DNA of 64,000 bases, taken from positions 1 to 64,000 of the forward strand of contig JAQTOA010000006.1 in the NCBI GenBank assembly GCA_028713555.1, given 5' to 3'. A model generated the notes under the pieces. That model was given only the letters and a program-made list of their open reading frames with translations, searched no databases and was not told the DNA's origin. Source of the DNA: Sterolibacterium sp. GTDB lineage: Bacteria > Pseudomonadota > Gammaproteobacteria > Burkholderiales > Rhodocyclaceae. Numbering within the stretch: the stretch's first letter is position 1; the number at the start of each line of letters is the position of its first letter. Below, in pieces: positions 37,335-48,334 of the stretch. Made by a program: the position numbers and the translations under genes.

Positions 37335-38061
37335 ATTTCACCCAATCGGTATGTCGTTCGCGTTCGAGCATGATGGCGCGCACCCGCATCAGCGCCACGG
37401 CGATTGAATACATCCAGAAACACAGGGCCATCACCAGCATGCCCCAGAGCATGGTGACGGCCATGGTGGACCCCTTGCTCATCGAGATCGAAGCACCTTG
37501 GTGCAGCGTATTCCACCATTTCACCGAGAAATAGATCACCGGCACATTCACCACGCCGACCAGCGCCAGGATGGCGCCCGCCTTGTCCGCGCGGCGCGGC
37601 TCGTCGATGGCCGCCTGCAGGGCCATGAAGCCCAAGTAAAGGAACAGCAGGATCAGTTCCGAGGTCAGGCGCGCGTCCCACACCCACCATGTGCCCCACA
37701 TCGGTTTGCCCCACAATGCCCCTGTCCACAACGAGAGGAAGGCGAACATGGCGCCGGTCGGGGCAATCGCGCTGGCCATCATCGAGGACAAGCGGGTGTT
37801 CAGCGCCAGGCCGATGCCGGCCCAGCAAGCCATCACCACATACAGGAACATCGACATCCAGGAGGCCGGCACATGAATGAAAATGATGCGGTAGGCCTCG
37901 CCCTGAACGGCATCTGTGGGTGCGACAAAGAATCCCAGCCACAATCCAACAACGAGAAAAATCGCCGCCAGCGCCCAGAACCATGGCACCATCTTTCCTG
38001 CCAGCGGATAAAAGGTCTGCGGAGAACCGAATTTGAACCAGTGGATGATTTTGTTATCCAT
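37321..38061 (-). CDS. ccmC: heme export permease CcmC
   Basis: 246 residues, six membrane helices, with the WWD motif GTWWVWDARLTSE. It loads heme on CcmE. The start at 38061 (ATG) is chosen because the next upstream in-frame start is a TTG three codons earlier. Confidence 0.96.
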   Translation of the reverse strand: MDNKIIHWFKFGSPQTFYPLAGKMVPWFWALAAIFLVVGLWLGFFVAPTDAVQGEAYRIIFIHVPASWMSMFLYVVMACWAGIGLALNTRLSSMMASAIAPTGAMFAFLSLWTGALWGKPMWGTWWVWDARLTSELILLFLYLGFMALQAAIDEPRRADKAGAILALVGVVNVPVIYFSVKWWNTLHQGASISMSKGSTMAVTMLWGMLVMALCFWMYSIAVALMRVRAIMLERERHTDWVKYAVE

Positions 38062-38076
38062 GTTTGGCAATAAATT

Positions 38077-38796
38077 TCATTCCAATGCGATGCGCAATCC
38101 CGCGGTGGTGGCCCACGGAGCAAAAAAACCGGCCAGCGCCAACAAACCGGCCAGCAACGACAGGTGCCCGGCGGCGCCGAGACCCGAAATATCCGCCTCA
38201 ACCGCGCCAGCACCGAAAATCAGGGCAGGAATATACAACGGCAACGTTAGCAGCGAAAGCAACACGCCGCCGCCGCGCACACCCAGTGTCAGCGATGCGC
38301 CGATGGCGCCGATCAAGCTTAATAACGGCGTGCCGATCAGCAGCGACAGGATCAGCACGGCCAGCGGGCGCGGCGCCAGGTCGTACTGCAAGCCCAGCAC
38401 GGGAGCGATCAGCACCAGCGGCAAGCCGGACACCAGCCAGTGCGCCATGATCTTGCCGATCACCAGCAAGCCCAGCGGCGCAGGCGAAAGAACCATTTGT
38501 TCCAGTGTGCCATCGGCGTAATCGCTGGCAAACAGCCGATTCAAGGACAACATCGCCGCGAGTAGAGCCGCCACCCACAACACGCCCGGGGCGATGGTGC
38601 GCAACAGGGCCATCTCGGGACCGATGCCGAGCGGAAACAGGCTGACGACGATGACGAAGAAGAACAATGAGGTCAATACTTCGCTTTTCCGGCGCAAAGC
38701 CAGCAACAAATCGCGCCGGATTACCGTGGCGAGCACGCCGAGCGCGCCGAGGGCGCCGCGCGGGCTGGGGGCATAGACCGGGGCGACGCCGTTCAT
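38077..38796 (-). CDS. ccmB: heme exporter subunit CcmB
   Basis: 239 residues with six membrane helices, the permease partner of the CcmA ATPase. The start MNGVAPVYAP at 38796 gives a 4-nt overlap with ccmA; the upstream in-frame extension lies inside ccmA and has no membrane-protein character. Confidence 0.95.
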   Translation of the reverse strand: MNGVAPVYAPSPRGALGALGVLATVIRRDLLLALRRKSEVLTSLFFFVIVVSLFPLGIGPEMALLRTIAPGVLWVAALLAAMLSLNRLFASDYADGTLEQMVLSPAPLGLLVIGKIMAHWLVSGLPLVLIAPVLGLQYDLAPRPLAVLILSLLIGTPLLSLIGAIGASLTLGVRGGGVLLSLLTLPLYIPALIFGAGAVEADISGLGAAGHLSLLAGLLALAGFFAPWATTAGLRIALE

Positions 38797-39410
38797 GAAG
38801 CGATCCTCAGTGTTTGCGCGATGCCGCCGTCGATGGCGACTTCCTGGTGGCTGGTCAGCACCGCCATGCCGCCTGCGCTCAAATGCTTGCCGATGATTCC
38901 GGCCAGCCAGGTCACAGCGACAGTGTCGAGGGCGACGAAGGGTTCGTCGAGCACCCACAGCGGCGCGGAGCTCCACAACAGGCGCGAGAGCGCCACGCGC
39001 CGTTTCTGCCCCTGCGAGAGGAAACGCACCTGAAGTTTCTCGCGCCCGGCCAGGCCGACGCGGCCCAGCAGCTCGGCACCCTGCTTATCCTCCATGGCAA
39101 TGTCTGCCAATGCGGCGGTAATGCGCAAGTTTTCCAGCGCGGTGAGTTCTTCCTTGAGCGCATTGTGGTGGCCAAGATAGAGGACGTTCTTGTGGTATTC
39201 GTCGCCGATGCGTGCGATGGACTCGCCTTGCCAGCAAATTTCACCCGTTTCCGGCAACGATAAACCGCACAATATGCGTAACAGGCTGGTCTTGCCGGAG
39301 CCGTTTTCACCGGTTACATGCAAGCGCCCGCTGGGCTCAAGCATGAAGCCGAGTCCGGCAAAAAGATGGCGATCGCCGCGAACACAGGCGAGATTATTGG
39401 CGGTAAACAT
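38793..39410 (-). CDS. ccmA: heme exporter ATPase CcmA
   Basis: 205 residues. Walker A is GENGSGKTSLLR, the signature is LSQGQKRRVALSRL and Walker B is LWVLDEPF. It energises release of holo-CcmE. The start at 39410 fits family length; nine more codons are open upstream. First gene of the ccmABCDEFGHI operon. Confidence 0.96.
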   Translation of the reverse strand: MFTANNLACVRGDRHLFAGLGFMLEPSGRLHVTGENGSGKTSLLRILCGLSLPETGEICWQGESIARIGDEYHKNVLYLGHHNALKEELTALENLRITAALADIAMEDKQGAELLGRVGLAGREKLQVRFLSQGQKRRVALSRLLWSSAPLWVLDEPFVALDTVAVTWLAGIIGKHLSAGGMAVLTSHQEVAIDGGIAQTLRIAS

Positions 39411-39490
39411 GTCTAGGGTAAGCTGACGCGGGCGCAATTGTGCCTGATAACCGACGGACGCGGGTTAACCCTGGTCAACAATCCATATTC

Positions 39491-39520
39491 GAAAAAAAAG
39501 CCCGCGCTGGGCGGGCTTAA
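39491..39520 (-). terminator. intrinsic terminator of the small RNA
   Basis: AAGCCCGC pairs with GCGGGCTT around a 5-nt loop; an eight-T run follows on the minus strand. It would also stop read-through from the LysR gene. Confidence 0.88.
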
Positions 39521-39559
39521 TTCCAGATCCATCTTAGGAGGAGAAGCTGGAGGAGACAG
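39491..39559 (-). ncRNA. small RNA with anti-Shine-Dalgarno loop (candidate)
   Basis: On the minus strand, a promoter at 39593-39565 is followed by a segment of about 69 nt with two CTCCTCC tracts (39555-39549 and 39543-39537), a stem TCCAG/CTGGA that shows a 12-nt loop containing TCCTCCT, and then a GC-rich terminator stem (39518-39511 with 39505-39498) and eight T. The tracts are complementary to AGGAGG, the ribosome-binding sequence. I recall a family called Betaproteobacteria toxic small RNA with this architecture. There is no ORF. Confidence 0.78.
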
Positions 39560-39564
39560 GCGCC

Positions 39565-39593
39565 ACTATAGCGAGATTACTGCATTGCAACAA
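39565..39593 (-). promoter_or_regulatory. promoter of the anti-SD small RNA
   Basis: Minus-strand TTGTTG (39593-39588), exactly 17 bp, TATAGT (39570-39565). It lies 61 bp past the LysR gene stop. The expected start is about 39558-39560. Confidence 0.7.
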
Positions 39594-39653
39594 ATGATAT
39601 ATTGTCACGTGTGAATCAATAAATCTAACTCATTGCTGTAATTGATTCACCTC

Positions 39654-40613
39654 CTATTTGCAAAAGCGTGAGTCAAGAGCCTCTTTTAGAAGCCACTCAC
39701 GGAATACTTTTACTTTCGGACGAGCAGCCCAAGCTTCCGAGATCACTAAGTAATACGCAGCGTCAATTTCCAGAACGAGATCAAAGGGGGCTATCAATCT
39801 TCCCGCTGCCAAGTCATAAGCAGCCGTTTCCTTGATGCCTAACACCACCCCCATCTCATCGACGGCGGCCTCCAGGCCGAGAATCGGATGGCTGAAATGG
39901 GGACCTCGGCCGGATTCGACATTTTTCACCCCGGCCGTTTCCAGCCACTGTGCCCAACTCGGCCATCCTTCGTTAATGTCTTGCATGTCGTCATGCAGCA
40001 GCACGTGATAACGAAGATCGGAAGGTTTCTTCAAAGGCCTTAACCCTTCTAGCAGGCGCGGGCTGCAGAGCGGCGTAAAGGTTACGCTGAACAGCTTGTC
40101 GACTTGATGCCTCGGGTACTTGCCCGTCCCAAAGCGAATGTCGATGTCAAAATCGCCTATTTTGTCATTTCCATCCATGGTGTCGTATAAGACATTTAGC
40201 TTGCGCGTTTCCACCACGCGCATGCTGGCCACAATACGAATATCAATATCGGGATGAGCTGTGACAAAGCGATGTAACCTGGGCATCAGCCATTTGGCGG
40301 CAAATGACGGGGGAACATTCACGGTCAGAGTTGCCGTTTTTTCGAGTGCGCGAATCTTGATGACGGCCTGCGCCATGCTCTCGAAAGCCTCGCTTAATCT
40401 GGGCAGCAAGCTGCGTCCTGCGTCGGTCAATTCGACAGCCCGGGTAAGTCGCCGGAACAGCTGAATCCCGAGTTGATCCTCAAGGACTTTTATCTGGTGA
40501 CTGATGGCTGCGGGAGTGACATGCAATTCCTTGGCGGCTTCGCGAAAGCTCAGATGGCGGGCAGCGGATTCAAAAGCCCGGAGCGCGTTTAGCGGAGGCA
40601 AACGATTGTACAC
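39654..40613 (-). CDS. LysR-family regulator (GcvA-like)
   Basis: 319 residues. N-terminal winged HTH (LNALRAFESAARHLSFREAA then ELHVTPAAISHQIK), linker helix, and a periplasmic-binding-protein-like effector domain. The opening RLPPLNALRAFE is typical of the GcvA/AmpR-like subgroup. The target is unknown: the upstream neighbour is proB and no gene is clearly divergent from it. Confidence 0.9.
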   Translation of the reverse strand: MYNRLPPLNALRAFESAARHLSFREAAKELHVTPAAISHQIKVLEDQLGIQLFRRLTRAVELTDAGRSLLPRLSEAFESMAQAVIKIRALEKTATLTVNVPPSFAAKWLMPRLHRFVTAHPDIDIRIVASMRVVETRKLNVLYDTMDGNDKIGDFDIDIRFGTGKYPRHQVDKLFSVTFTPLCSPRLLEGLRPLKKPSDLRYHVLLHDDMQDINEGWPSWAQWLETAGVKNVESGRGPHFSHPILGLEAAVDEMGVVLGIKETAAYDLAAGRLIAPFDLVLEIDAAYYLVISEAWAARPKVKVFREWLLKEALDSRFCK

Positions 40614-40661
40614 AAATGAATTACCAGAATAGATTGTCTAAGCTATGCTATGGGGCGCAAA

Positions 40662-40691
40662 GCCCGGTATGCCAAGGCCCGGTATGCCAAG
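40662..40691. repeat. 15-bp exact tandem duplication
   Basis: GCCCGGTATGCCAAG occurs twice in a row, 8 bp after the proB stop and 48 bp upstream of the LysR gene. Probably a slippage product; no function evident. Confidence 0.8.
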
Positions 40692-40699
40692 ATTTGATC

Positions 40700-42898
<2,199 letters not shown>

Positions 42899-42924
42899 CG
42901 CGGGGAATGCAGTTTGCCGAAGAG

Positions 42925-43185
42925 CTATGTGGCAGGAAGGATGCTGACCATCTTGCGATTCTTGACGCCTTTTTGCGAAAACTGCACGGCGCCATTTACT
43001 TTGGCGAACAAGGTATGATCCTTGCCGATGCCAACATTGTCGCCGGGATGAAACACCGTGCCGCGCTGGCGAACGATGATGCTGCCGGCGGTGATGGTTT
43101 CGCCGCCGTAGCGCTTCACGCCAAGACGTTTGGATTGAGAATCGCGGCCATTACGGGAACTGCCGCCTGCTTTTTTATGTGCCAT
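42925..43185 (-). CDS. rpmA: 50S ribosomal protein L27
   Basis: 86 residues, [20 protein letters not shown] start, full-length L27 with the tail that reaches the peptidyl transferase centre. Follows rplU. Confidence 0.98.
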   Translation of the reverse strand: MAHKKAGGSSRNGRDSQSKRLGVKRYGGETITAGSIIVRQRGTVFHPGDNVGIGKDHTLFAKVNGAVQFSQKGVKNRKMVSILPAT

Positions 43186-43219
43186 GATTCAGGCTCCTAT
43201 GAGTCAAGCTTAGATAATT

Positions 43220-43531
43220 TTAAGCGACAATGCCACTGATCTCGATTTCGGTGTAGTTCTGGCGATGTCCTTGGTGCTTCTGGTAATGTTTGCGTCGGCG
43301 CATTTTGAAGATCTTGATCTTCGGTCCCCGACCGTGCGCGAGCACCTTGGCCGTAACCGAGGCGCCTGCAATGACAGGCGTGCCGATCTTGACCGATTCG
43401 CCTTCACCAACCATGAGCACTTGGTCGAGGGTTATTTCAGCGCCCACATCTGCCGGTATCTGTTCTACTTTAATTTTTTCGCCGGCAGCAACACGGTACT
43501 GCTTGCCGCCAGTTTTTATGACCGCATACAT
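43220..43531 (-). CDS. rplU: 50S ribosomal protein L21
   Basis: 103 residues beginning [14 protein letters not shown]. This start at 43531 is the family start; an upstream frame adds 26 non-family residues. The C-terminal basic end [16 protein letters not shown] binds 23S rRNA. First gene of rplU-rpmA-obgE-proB. Confidence 0.98.
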   Translation of the reverse strand: MYAVIKTGGKQYRVAAGEKIKVEQIPADVGAEITLDQVLMVGEGESVKIGTPVIAGASVTAKVLAHGRGPKIKIFKMRRRKHYQKHQGHRQNYTEIEISGIVA

Positions 43532-43777
43532 GATGGACTCCACTGGGTAGTATTGCACAGGACCGAGCATTTTACAGGGACAATGCGTTTCGGTCAAAAA
43601 CAATTTCATTGTTAGCGCGGGTCGCTCTTGCCATTTCCAATGGGCGCCGCGTTTCTCCGCCCTGGGCGCCGGCTTTGCCTTCTGTAGGCGCGGCTTGTCT
43701 CAGGTGCAGCTGCGCGCATAATAGCGGCTGACCGTTAGCAATGGCACTTTGCCGTTGCGGCTTGCAAAGGAAAAATC

Positions 43778-44356
43778 ATGACCGTTCTGATTCTTGGCTT
43801 GCTGGTTTTTCTGGGCGTGCATTCGACGCGCATCATCGCCGACGACTGGCGCACGGCTCAGGTGGAGCGCCTCGGCGAAGTCGCCTGGAAAGGCATCTAC
43901 GCCTTGTTCTCGCTCGCGGGTTTCGGCTTGATCGTATGGGGCTTCGGCTTGGCCCGGCAACAGCCAGTGGTGCTGTGGTTGCCGCCTGTCGGCATGCGGC
44001 ATGTGGCGGCCCTGCTGACCCTGATTGCTTTTGTGCTGCTGCTGGCAGCTTATATGCCGCGCAACGCCATCAAGTCTAGCCTGCATCATCCCATGCTGCT
44101 TGGCGTGAAGGTCTGGGCTTTTGCGCATCTGCTGGCCAATGGCAAGCTCGCTGACTTGGTGTTGTTTGGCGCTTTCCTGGGCTGGGCTGTGGCCTGTTAC
44201 ATCGCCGCGCGAAAGCGCGACCGGGCGGCGGGCATCCAATACCCCCCCGGCACGTCTGGCGGTACTATCGTTACCGTGGTAGTCGGCGCAACGGCATGGG
44301 TGGCATTTGCCTTCTGGTTGCACGGCGTGCTGATCGGTGCGCGGCCATTCGGCTGA
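43778..44356 (+). CDS. NnrU-family membrane protein
   Basis: 192 residues with six membrane helices and the NnrU pattern (GVHSTRII near the start, HPMLLGVKVWAFAHLLANG in the middle). NnrU is associated with nitric oxide metabolism in denitrifiers and resembles an isoprenoid-type membrane enzyme fold; its reaction is not known. No denitrification genes are adjacent. The intergenic 43610-43777 shows no FNR site. Confidence 0.88.
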   Translation: MTVLILGLLVFLGVHSTRIIADDWRTAQVERLGEVAWKGIYALFSLAGFGLIVWGFGLARQQPVVLWLPPVGMRHVAALLTLIAFVLLLAAYMPRNAIKSSLHHPMLLGVKVWAFAHLLANGKLADLVLFGAFLGWAVACYIAARKRDRAAGIQYPPGTSGGTIVTVVVGATAWVAFAFWLHGVLIGARPFG

Positions 44357-44409
44357 GCAGGAGAATAACGCTAGCCTAAGCCGGGAGATACTTACTCGGT
44401 CCACCCAGA

Positions 44410-44905
44410 ATGAGGATGCTGCTGATTGTTTCCACTCGATGACCGGCGGAACGCTGCAGATGGCGCGGGCGGCAGCAGACGGCGCAATGCTGGAAACAGC
44501 GCTGCAAGTCCGGCTGTTGCATGCCGCCGATGCAGGGGCGGACGATCTGCTGAACGCCGATGGCTACATTACATTTTTGCGACACCGAAAAACCTGGCGG
44601 CAATCAGCGGCCAGTTGAAGGATTTTTTCGACCGGACCTATTACACGGTGCTTGATCGACTTAACGGCCGGCCCTATGCCATCATGATTTGTGCTGGCAG
44701 CGACGGCCAGAACGCTGCCCGGCAAATCGAGCGCATCGCCACCGGATGGCGCTTGAAACCTGTCGCACCTCCCTTGATTATTTGCACCCACGCCCAATCG
44801 CCGCAAGAGATTCTGCGGCCAAAGCAGATCGGCCCGGAGGATTTGTGGTTGCGTGTTGACTTCCGCGCGACGCTGGCATCGGGCTTGGCCCTCGGTATTT
44901 TCTGA
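44410..44905 (+). pseudogene. flavodoxin-like oxidoreductase with two frameshifts
   Basis: The gene reads MRMLLIVS at 44410, loses one C at about 44431-44434, continues in the next frame as HSMTGGTLQMARAAADG and on to DLLNADGYI, then meets a duplicated ACATT (44566-44570 and 44571-44575) and moves to a third frame: FATPKNLAAISGQLKDFF to the stop at 44905. Removing both lesions gives an intact 160-residue NADPH-dependent FMN reductase or flavodoxin family protein. TGATG couples its end to the next gene. Confidence 0.85.
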
Positions 44906-46068
44906 TGATGCGCGACCGGTCCGCGCAGGACCCACCCGCTACCATTAGCTGGAGCGAGGCAGACCAGCACCACTCGGCCCGGTGGCATTCGGAAAGCGGA
45001 CTGCTGCCGCCCCGGCGGGTGGTGATTGTCAACGATTGCATCGCCGCCGATGCCGCGTATCGCCTGGCGTGCGAGGGAACCGGGTTGCTGTGGCGGGGGG
45101 ATTTTCAGAACGCGCGCCAGTTGTTGCAGGCGTTGGCACGGCGTGCCGATCGCAAGCCCGACAAGCGGCTCAAGTCTGCCTCATCGCCGCTCGAGCTCTT
45201 TCATTGGCATCGCCAGGCCCAGTCCCAACGCGCTCGCACGCTCGCCATGCTGTTGTTGCCATTTTCCGAAAACCACAGCTTGCCATTGCGTCGCGCTCCC
45301 GATGTGCGGCAGGCTTGCGAGGAGGCTTACGGTCCCGGCGATGTTCCCTACGTCGTCGCGCTGCGCGAGTTGCTGGGTTTGATCGGCGCGCACGAGTGGC
45401 GCAAGAAAGGTATCGAGATTCCGGCGCTGGGCGGTCGTATCCACCCGCACTATGGGGTATTCGCGCCAATACGCGGCGAGTATCTGGATCTGGTGGCGGC
45501 TGCGCCCTTGCCTTCGTCCGCGCACGGCCTGCCGCTGGCTTTCGATATCGGCACGGGCACCGGCGTGCTGGCCGCGCTGCTTGCCCGTCGAGGTGTAGCG
45601 CGTATTGTTGCCACGGATCAGGATTGTCGGGCGTTGGCGTGTGCCCGGGAGAACATCGAGCGGCTCGGGCTGAACGCGCGGGTCGAGGTGATCCAGGCGG
45701 ATATCTTCCCTGCCGGCAGAGCGCCGCTGGTGGTTTGTAATCCGCCATGGGTTCCGGCGCGCCCCAGTTCCCCGCTCGAACGTGCCATTTTCGATCCGGA
45801 AAGCGGCATGCTGAGCGGTTTCCTGAAAGGGCTGGCTGCACATCTGGAAGCGGGCGGCGAAGGCTGGCTGATTCTCTCGGACCTGGCCGAGCACATGGGC
45901 CTGCGCACGCGCGCAGAACTGCTCGCAGCCTTCGACGCGGCGAACTTGCGAGTCGTCGGCCGGATGGATGCCCGGCCATATCATCCGCGTGTCGCTGTCG
46001 TTGACGATCCGCTCCACGCCGCACGCGCGGCGGAACTAACCTCGCTCTGGCGGTTGGCGCTACGCTGA
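44905..46068 (+). CDS. class I SAM methyltransferase (PrmC/TrmN6-like)
   Basis: 387 residues. Residues 1-185 are a helical extension; the methyltransferase domain follows with motif I (FDIGTGTGVLAALLARRG), the acidic ATDQD, and VVCNPPWVPARP, an NPPW motif as in N-methyltransferases. Substrate unknown. It begins inside the stop of the upstream flavodoxin gene (TGATG), so it was translationally coupled to a gene that is now broken. Confidence 0.85.
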   Translation: MMRDRSAQDPPATISWSEADQHHSARWHSESGLLPPRRVVIVNDCIAADAAYRLACEGTGLLWRGDFQNARQLLQALARRADRKPDKRLKSASSPLELFHWHRQAQSQRARTLAMLLLPFSENHSLPLRRAPDVRQACEEAYGPGDVPYVVALRELLGLIGAHEWRKKGIEIPALGGRIHPHYGVFAPIRGEYLDLVAAAPLPSSAHGLPLAFDIGTGTGVLAALLARRGVARIVATDQDCRALACARENIERLGLNARVEVIQADIFPAGRAPLVVCNPPWVPARPSSPLERAIFDPESGMLSGFLKGLAAHLEAGGEGWLILSDLAEHMGLRTRAELLAAFDAANLRVVGRMDARPYHPRVAVVDDPLHAARAAELTSLWRLALR

Positions 46069-46078
46069 CCGTTATATC

Positions 46079-46203
46079 CTAGTAAGAGCGTCCGCTGTCG
46101 AACGGCGGCAAACGACCCACCAGGCTTTCCAACAGCGTGAGTTCAGCGTCACTGTGATTGATGACGTCAGCCGGCACCATCATTTTCGGCATTTTCATGT
46201 CGT
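46079..46203 (-). other. displaced C-terminal codons of the FecR-domain gene
   Basis: In the frame next to the FecR gene, MKMPKMMVPADVINHSDAE is followed by LTLLESLVGRLPPFDSGRSY and a TAG at 46079-46081. This NHSDAEL-LESLVGR-PPF ending is characteristic of the FecR-domain family, but it is out of frame with the gene that ends at 46167. A shift at about 46203-46212 (CATATAC run) separates the two. Confidence 0.65.
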
Positions 46204-46760
46204 ATATGGATATACAGCGGATGGTCATGGTGCGATGCGCGGATCAATTTACGCTCGGCGGGCGCGGATGTCGGCACGAGATCCGCCTCACCGTAGCATA
46301 AACAGAAGTAAACCCGCTTCGCTTCGACCTCAATGTAACAACCGGAACCGCGGATGCCGATGGTCGCGGTCGGCGTAACGATGTTTTTTCCTCCTTTGCC
46401 GAACACCGACAGCAACTTGCCACTGACCACGCGCAGCACCCCTTGTGCGGCGCTGTCGCCTAAGCTGACGGTGGTTTGTGCGCGCTGCATAAAGGCGTCC
46501 TGTCCAATTACGTACACGACTGCACTGGCAGCTCCAGTGACCAGGGTATCGCCAGGACGGACCAGCATTCCTTCATGTCCAGCCGTGCCGTTGATCACGA
46601 GATTGCCGCTGAGACGGCGGATACCCTGAGCCGCGATGGAATTGTCTGCTGCCAGCACTGTGCGGATTACGCTGCTCTCACTTATGCTGCCCAGCAGTCC
46701 GACGCCGCTCAAGGCATATAGCAGCGAGCGACGGCGTTGTTGATCGGCTGTTGATATCAT
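46167..46760 (-). CDS. FecR-domain protein, 3' frameshift
   Basis: 197 residues from MISTADQQRRRSLLYALSG, an N-terminus with RR and a hydrophobic stretch that suggests export. The FecR domain runs from about 60 to 170 (GDTLVTGAASAVVYVIGQDAF and VVSGKLLSVFGKGGKNIVTPTATIGIRGSG). It lacks TM regulators or a sigma factor nearby. The last residues diverge from the family because of a frameshift, and the real C-terminus lies in the next frame to 46079. Confidence 0.8.
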   Translation of the reverse strand: MISTADQQRRRSLLYALSGVGLLGSISESSVIRTVLAADNSIAAQGIRRLSGNLVINGTAGHEGMLVRPGDTLVTGAASAVVYVIGQDAFMQRAQTTVSLGDSAAQGVLRVVSGKLLSVFGKGGKNIVTPTATIGIRGSGCYIEVEAKRVYFCLCYGEADLVPTSAPAERKLIRASHHDHPLYIHIRHENAENDGAG

Positions 46761-46952
46761 AAATATCTTCCGGTTGCCTGTAGTTGGTGTTCCACGCTGG
46801 CACTTGCGTGGCTTCCTGCTGACGTAGGCGATAGTCGATGACATAATGATAAGCTAAGGGGTTTGTCAATGCCTTACAGGCCGCAAATCCAGTTTGACCC
46901 GCATGTCGCCAGGTTGATATAATCCGCGGGTTTTATTCCGCTGGACAAGTTC

Positions 46953-47699
46953 ATGCGCAACAAGCTCGTCGCCGGCAATTGGAAGATGCATGGCAGCCTC
47001 GTTGCCAACCTGGCACTGCTGACGCGCATCAAGGAAGCGGCGACTGGATTCAAGTCGGCTTGCGCAGTATGCGTTCCGTTTCCCTATCTGGCGCAGGCAC
47101 AAGCCGCACTGGCCGGGAGCAAGGTGGCGTGGGGCGCTCAAAACGTTTCCGAACACGCGCAGGGGGCTTACACCGGCGAGGTTTCCGCTGTAATGTTGGC
47201 TGAATTTGCTTGCCGCTACGTTCTGGTAGGTCATTCAGAGCGCCGTGCGCTCTATGGTGAAAGCGATACCGTGGTTGCCGCCAAGTTTGCGGCGGCTTTG
47301 CAGGCTGGCCTGACTCCCATTCTGTGTGTTGGTGAAACTGTGGCGGAGCGTGAGGCCGGTATTACCGGCGCAGTGGTCGCACGGCAACTTGATGCGGTCG
47401 TCGTCAACTCGGGTGTTGCTGCGCTGAAGCATGCCGTGCTGGCGTACGAACCGGTCTGGGCGATCGGTACTGGCAAGACGGCGACGGCGCAGCAGGCACA
47501 GGACGTCCATGCGCTGTTGCGTGGTCGCGTTGCCGGGGGTGATGCCAGGGTGGCGCAAGCGCTGCAAATTTTGTACGGTGGCAGCGTCAAACCGGGCAAT
47601 GCGCAAGAGTTGTTCGCCATGCCGGATATCGATGGCGGCTTGATCGGTGGGGCTGCGCTGGTGGCCGAGGATTTTCTGGCGATTTGCCACGCCGCTTGA
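46953..47699 (+). CDS. tpiA: triosephosphate isomerase
   Basis: 248 residues. Lys in NWKMHG, His in VGHSERR and Glu in [11 protein letters not shown] complete the active site. Cytoplasmic glycolytic and gluconeogenic enzyme. Opens the tpiA-secG-(methyltransferase-frd)-tRNA-Leu-nuo region. Confidence 0.98.
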   Translation: MRNKLVAGNWKMHGSLVANLALLTRIKEAATGFKSACAVCVPFPYLAQAQAALAGSKVAWGAQNVSEHAQGAYTGEVSAVMLAEFACRYVLVGHSERRALYGESDTVVAAKFAAALQAGLTPILCVGETVAEREAGITGAVVARQLDAVVVNSGVAALKHAVLAYEPVWAIGTGKTATAQQAQDVHALLRGRVAGGDARVAQALQILYGGSVKPGNAQELFAMPDIDGGLIGGAALVAEDFLAICHAA

Positions 47700-47724
47700 A
47701 ATTACAAGAATAAGGAAAGCTTTT

Positions 47725-48105
47725 ATGGACGGTATGCTGTTTCCATTAGTACTCTCGTTGCATATCCTGATCGGCATCTCGGTGATTGGCTTGGTGCTGA
47801 TTCAACATGGCAAAGGTGCCGATATGGGCGCCGCCTTTGGCGGCGGGGCCTCGGGAAGTCTTTTCGGGGCTTCGGGTTCGGCCAATTTCATGTCTCGTAC
47901 CACGGGTGTTCTCGCCGCACTGTTTTTCCTCACTAGCCTCAGCTTGAGTTACATGGCCACGAATCGAGTGAAGGCCCCCATCAGCGTTATGGATGCGGTC
48001 AAGACCGAAGCGCCGTCGGTGGCGCCGCGCGCGCCGGTTAAGACCGAAGCGCCTGTTCCCACACCGCTTCCGGGCGATTCGAAGGCTAAGGATATTCCGA
48101 AGTAA
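47725..48105 (+). CDS. secG: preprotein translocase subunit SecG
   Basis: 126 residues. Two membrane helices, MLFPLVLSLHILIGISVIGLVL-type then GVLAALFFLTSLSLSYMA, around the loop GADMGAAFGGGASGSLFG. The C-terminus is an Ala/Pro/Val/Lys-rich tail with a KTEAP repeat. It supports the SecYEG channel. In related genomes tRNA-Leu and nuoA usually follow; here a block of 4.4 kb intervenes. Start chosen by family; an upstream frame overlaps tpiA. Confidence 0.94.
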   Translation: MDGMLFPLVLSLHILIGISVIGLVLIQHGKGADMGAAFGGGASGSLFGASGSANFMSRTTGVLAALFFLTSLSLSYMATNRVKAPISVMDAVKTEAPSVAPRAPVKTEAPVPTPLPGDSKAKDIPK

Positions 48106-48234
48106 GTAACAGCGGCTTTCCGAGTACTCATGGAAAATCGCCCATGGTGAGTTGAGCGCAATGTGTTTCGCCAATGAAATATGTATTTGGAATGGTACCG
48201 TAGCAAATGTATGTGCCCGTCTACTTTGGCCTGA

Positions 48235-48276
48235 TTGACCTATATCAAATTGTCGGTTGGTGTCTGAAGTTAGCAT
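48235..48276 (+). promoter_or_regulatory. FNR/ANR box and promoter for the methyltransferase-frd genes
   Basis: TTGAC-CTAT-ATCAA at 48235-48248 matches the TTGAT-N4-ATCAA consensus in 9 of 10 positions. A TAGCAT -10 (48271-48276) puts a start at about 48283, so the box centre is at -41.5, the class II FNR position. The 229-bp gap after secG holds nothing else evident. Confidence 0.72.
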
Positions 48277-48334
48277 TCGCGATCAGTCACTGCTCTAACC
48301 TGAGCCTGACAATGACAGGAGCGTAGCCAACCCT

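Noticed and set aside
39531-39560. Strong Shine-Dalgarno-like GGAGGAG sequences on the plus strand
   Set aside because: No plus-strand ORF starts behind them; the minus strand explains them as the anti-SD tracts of the small RNA.
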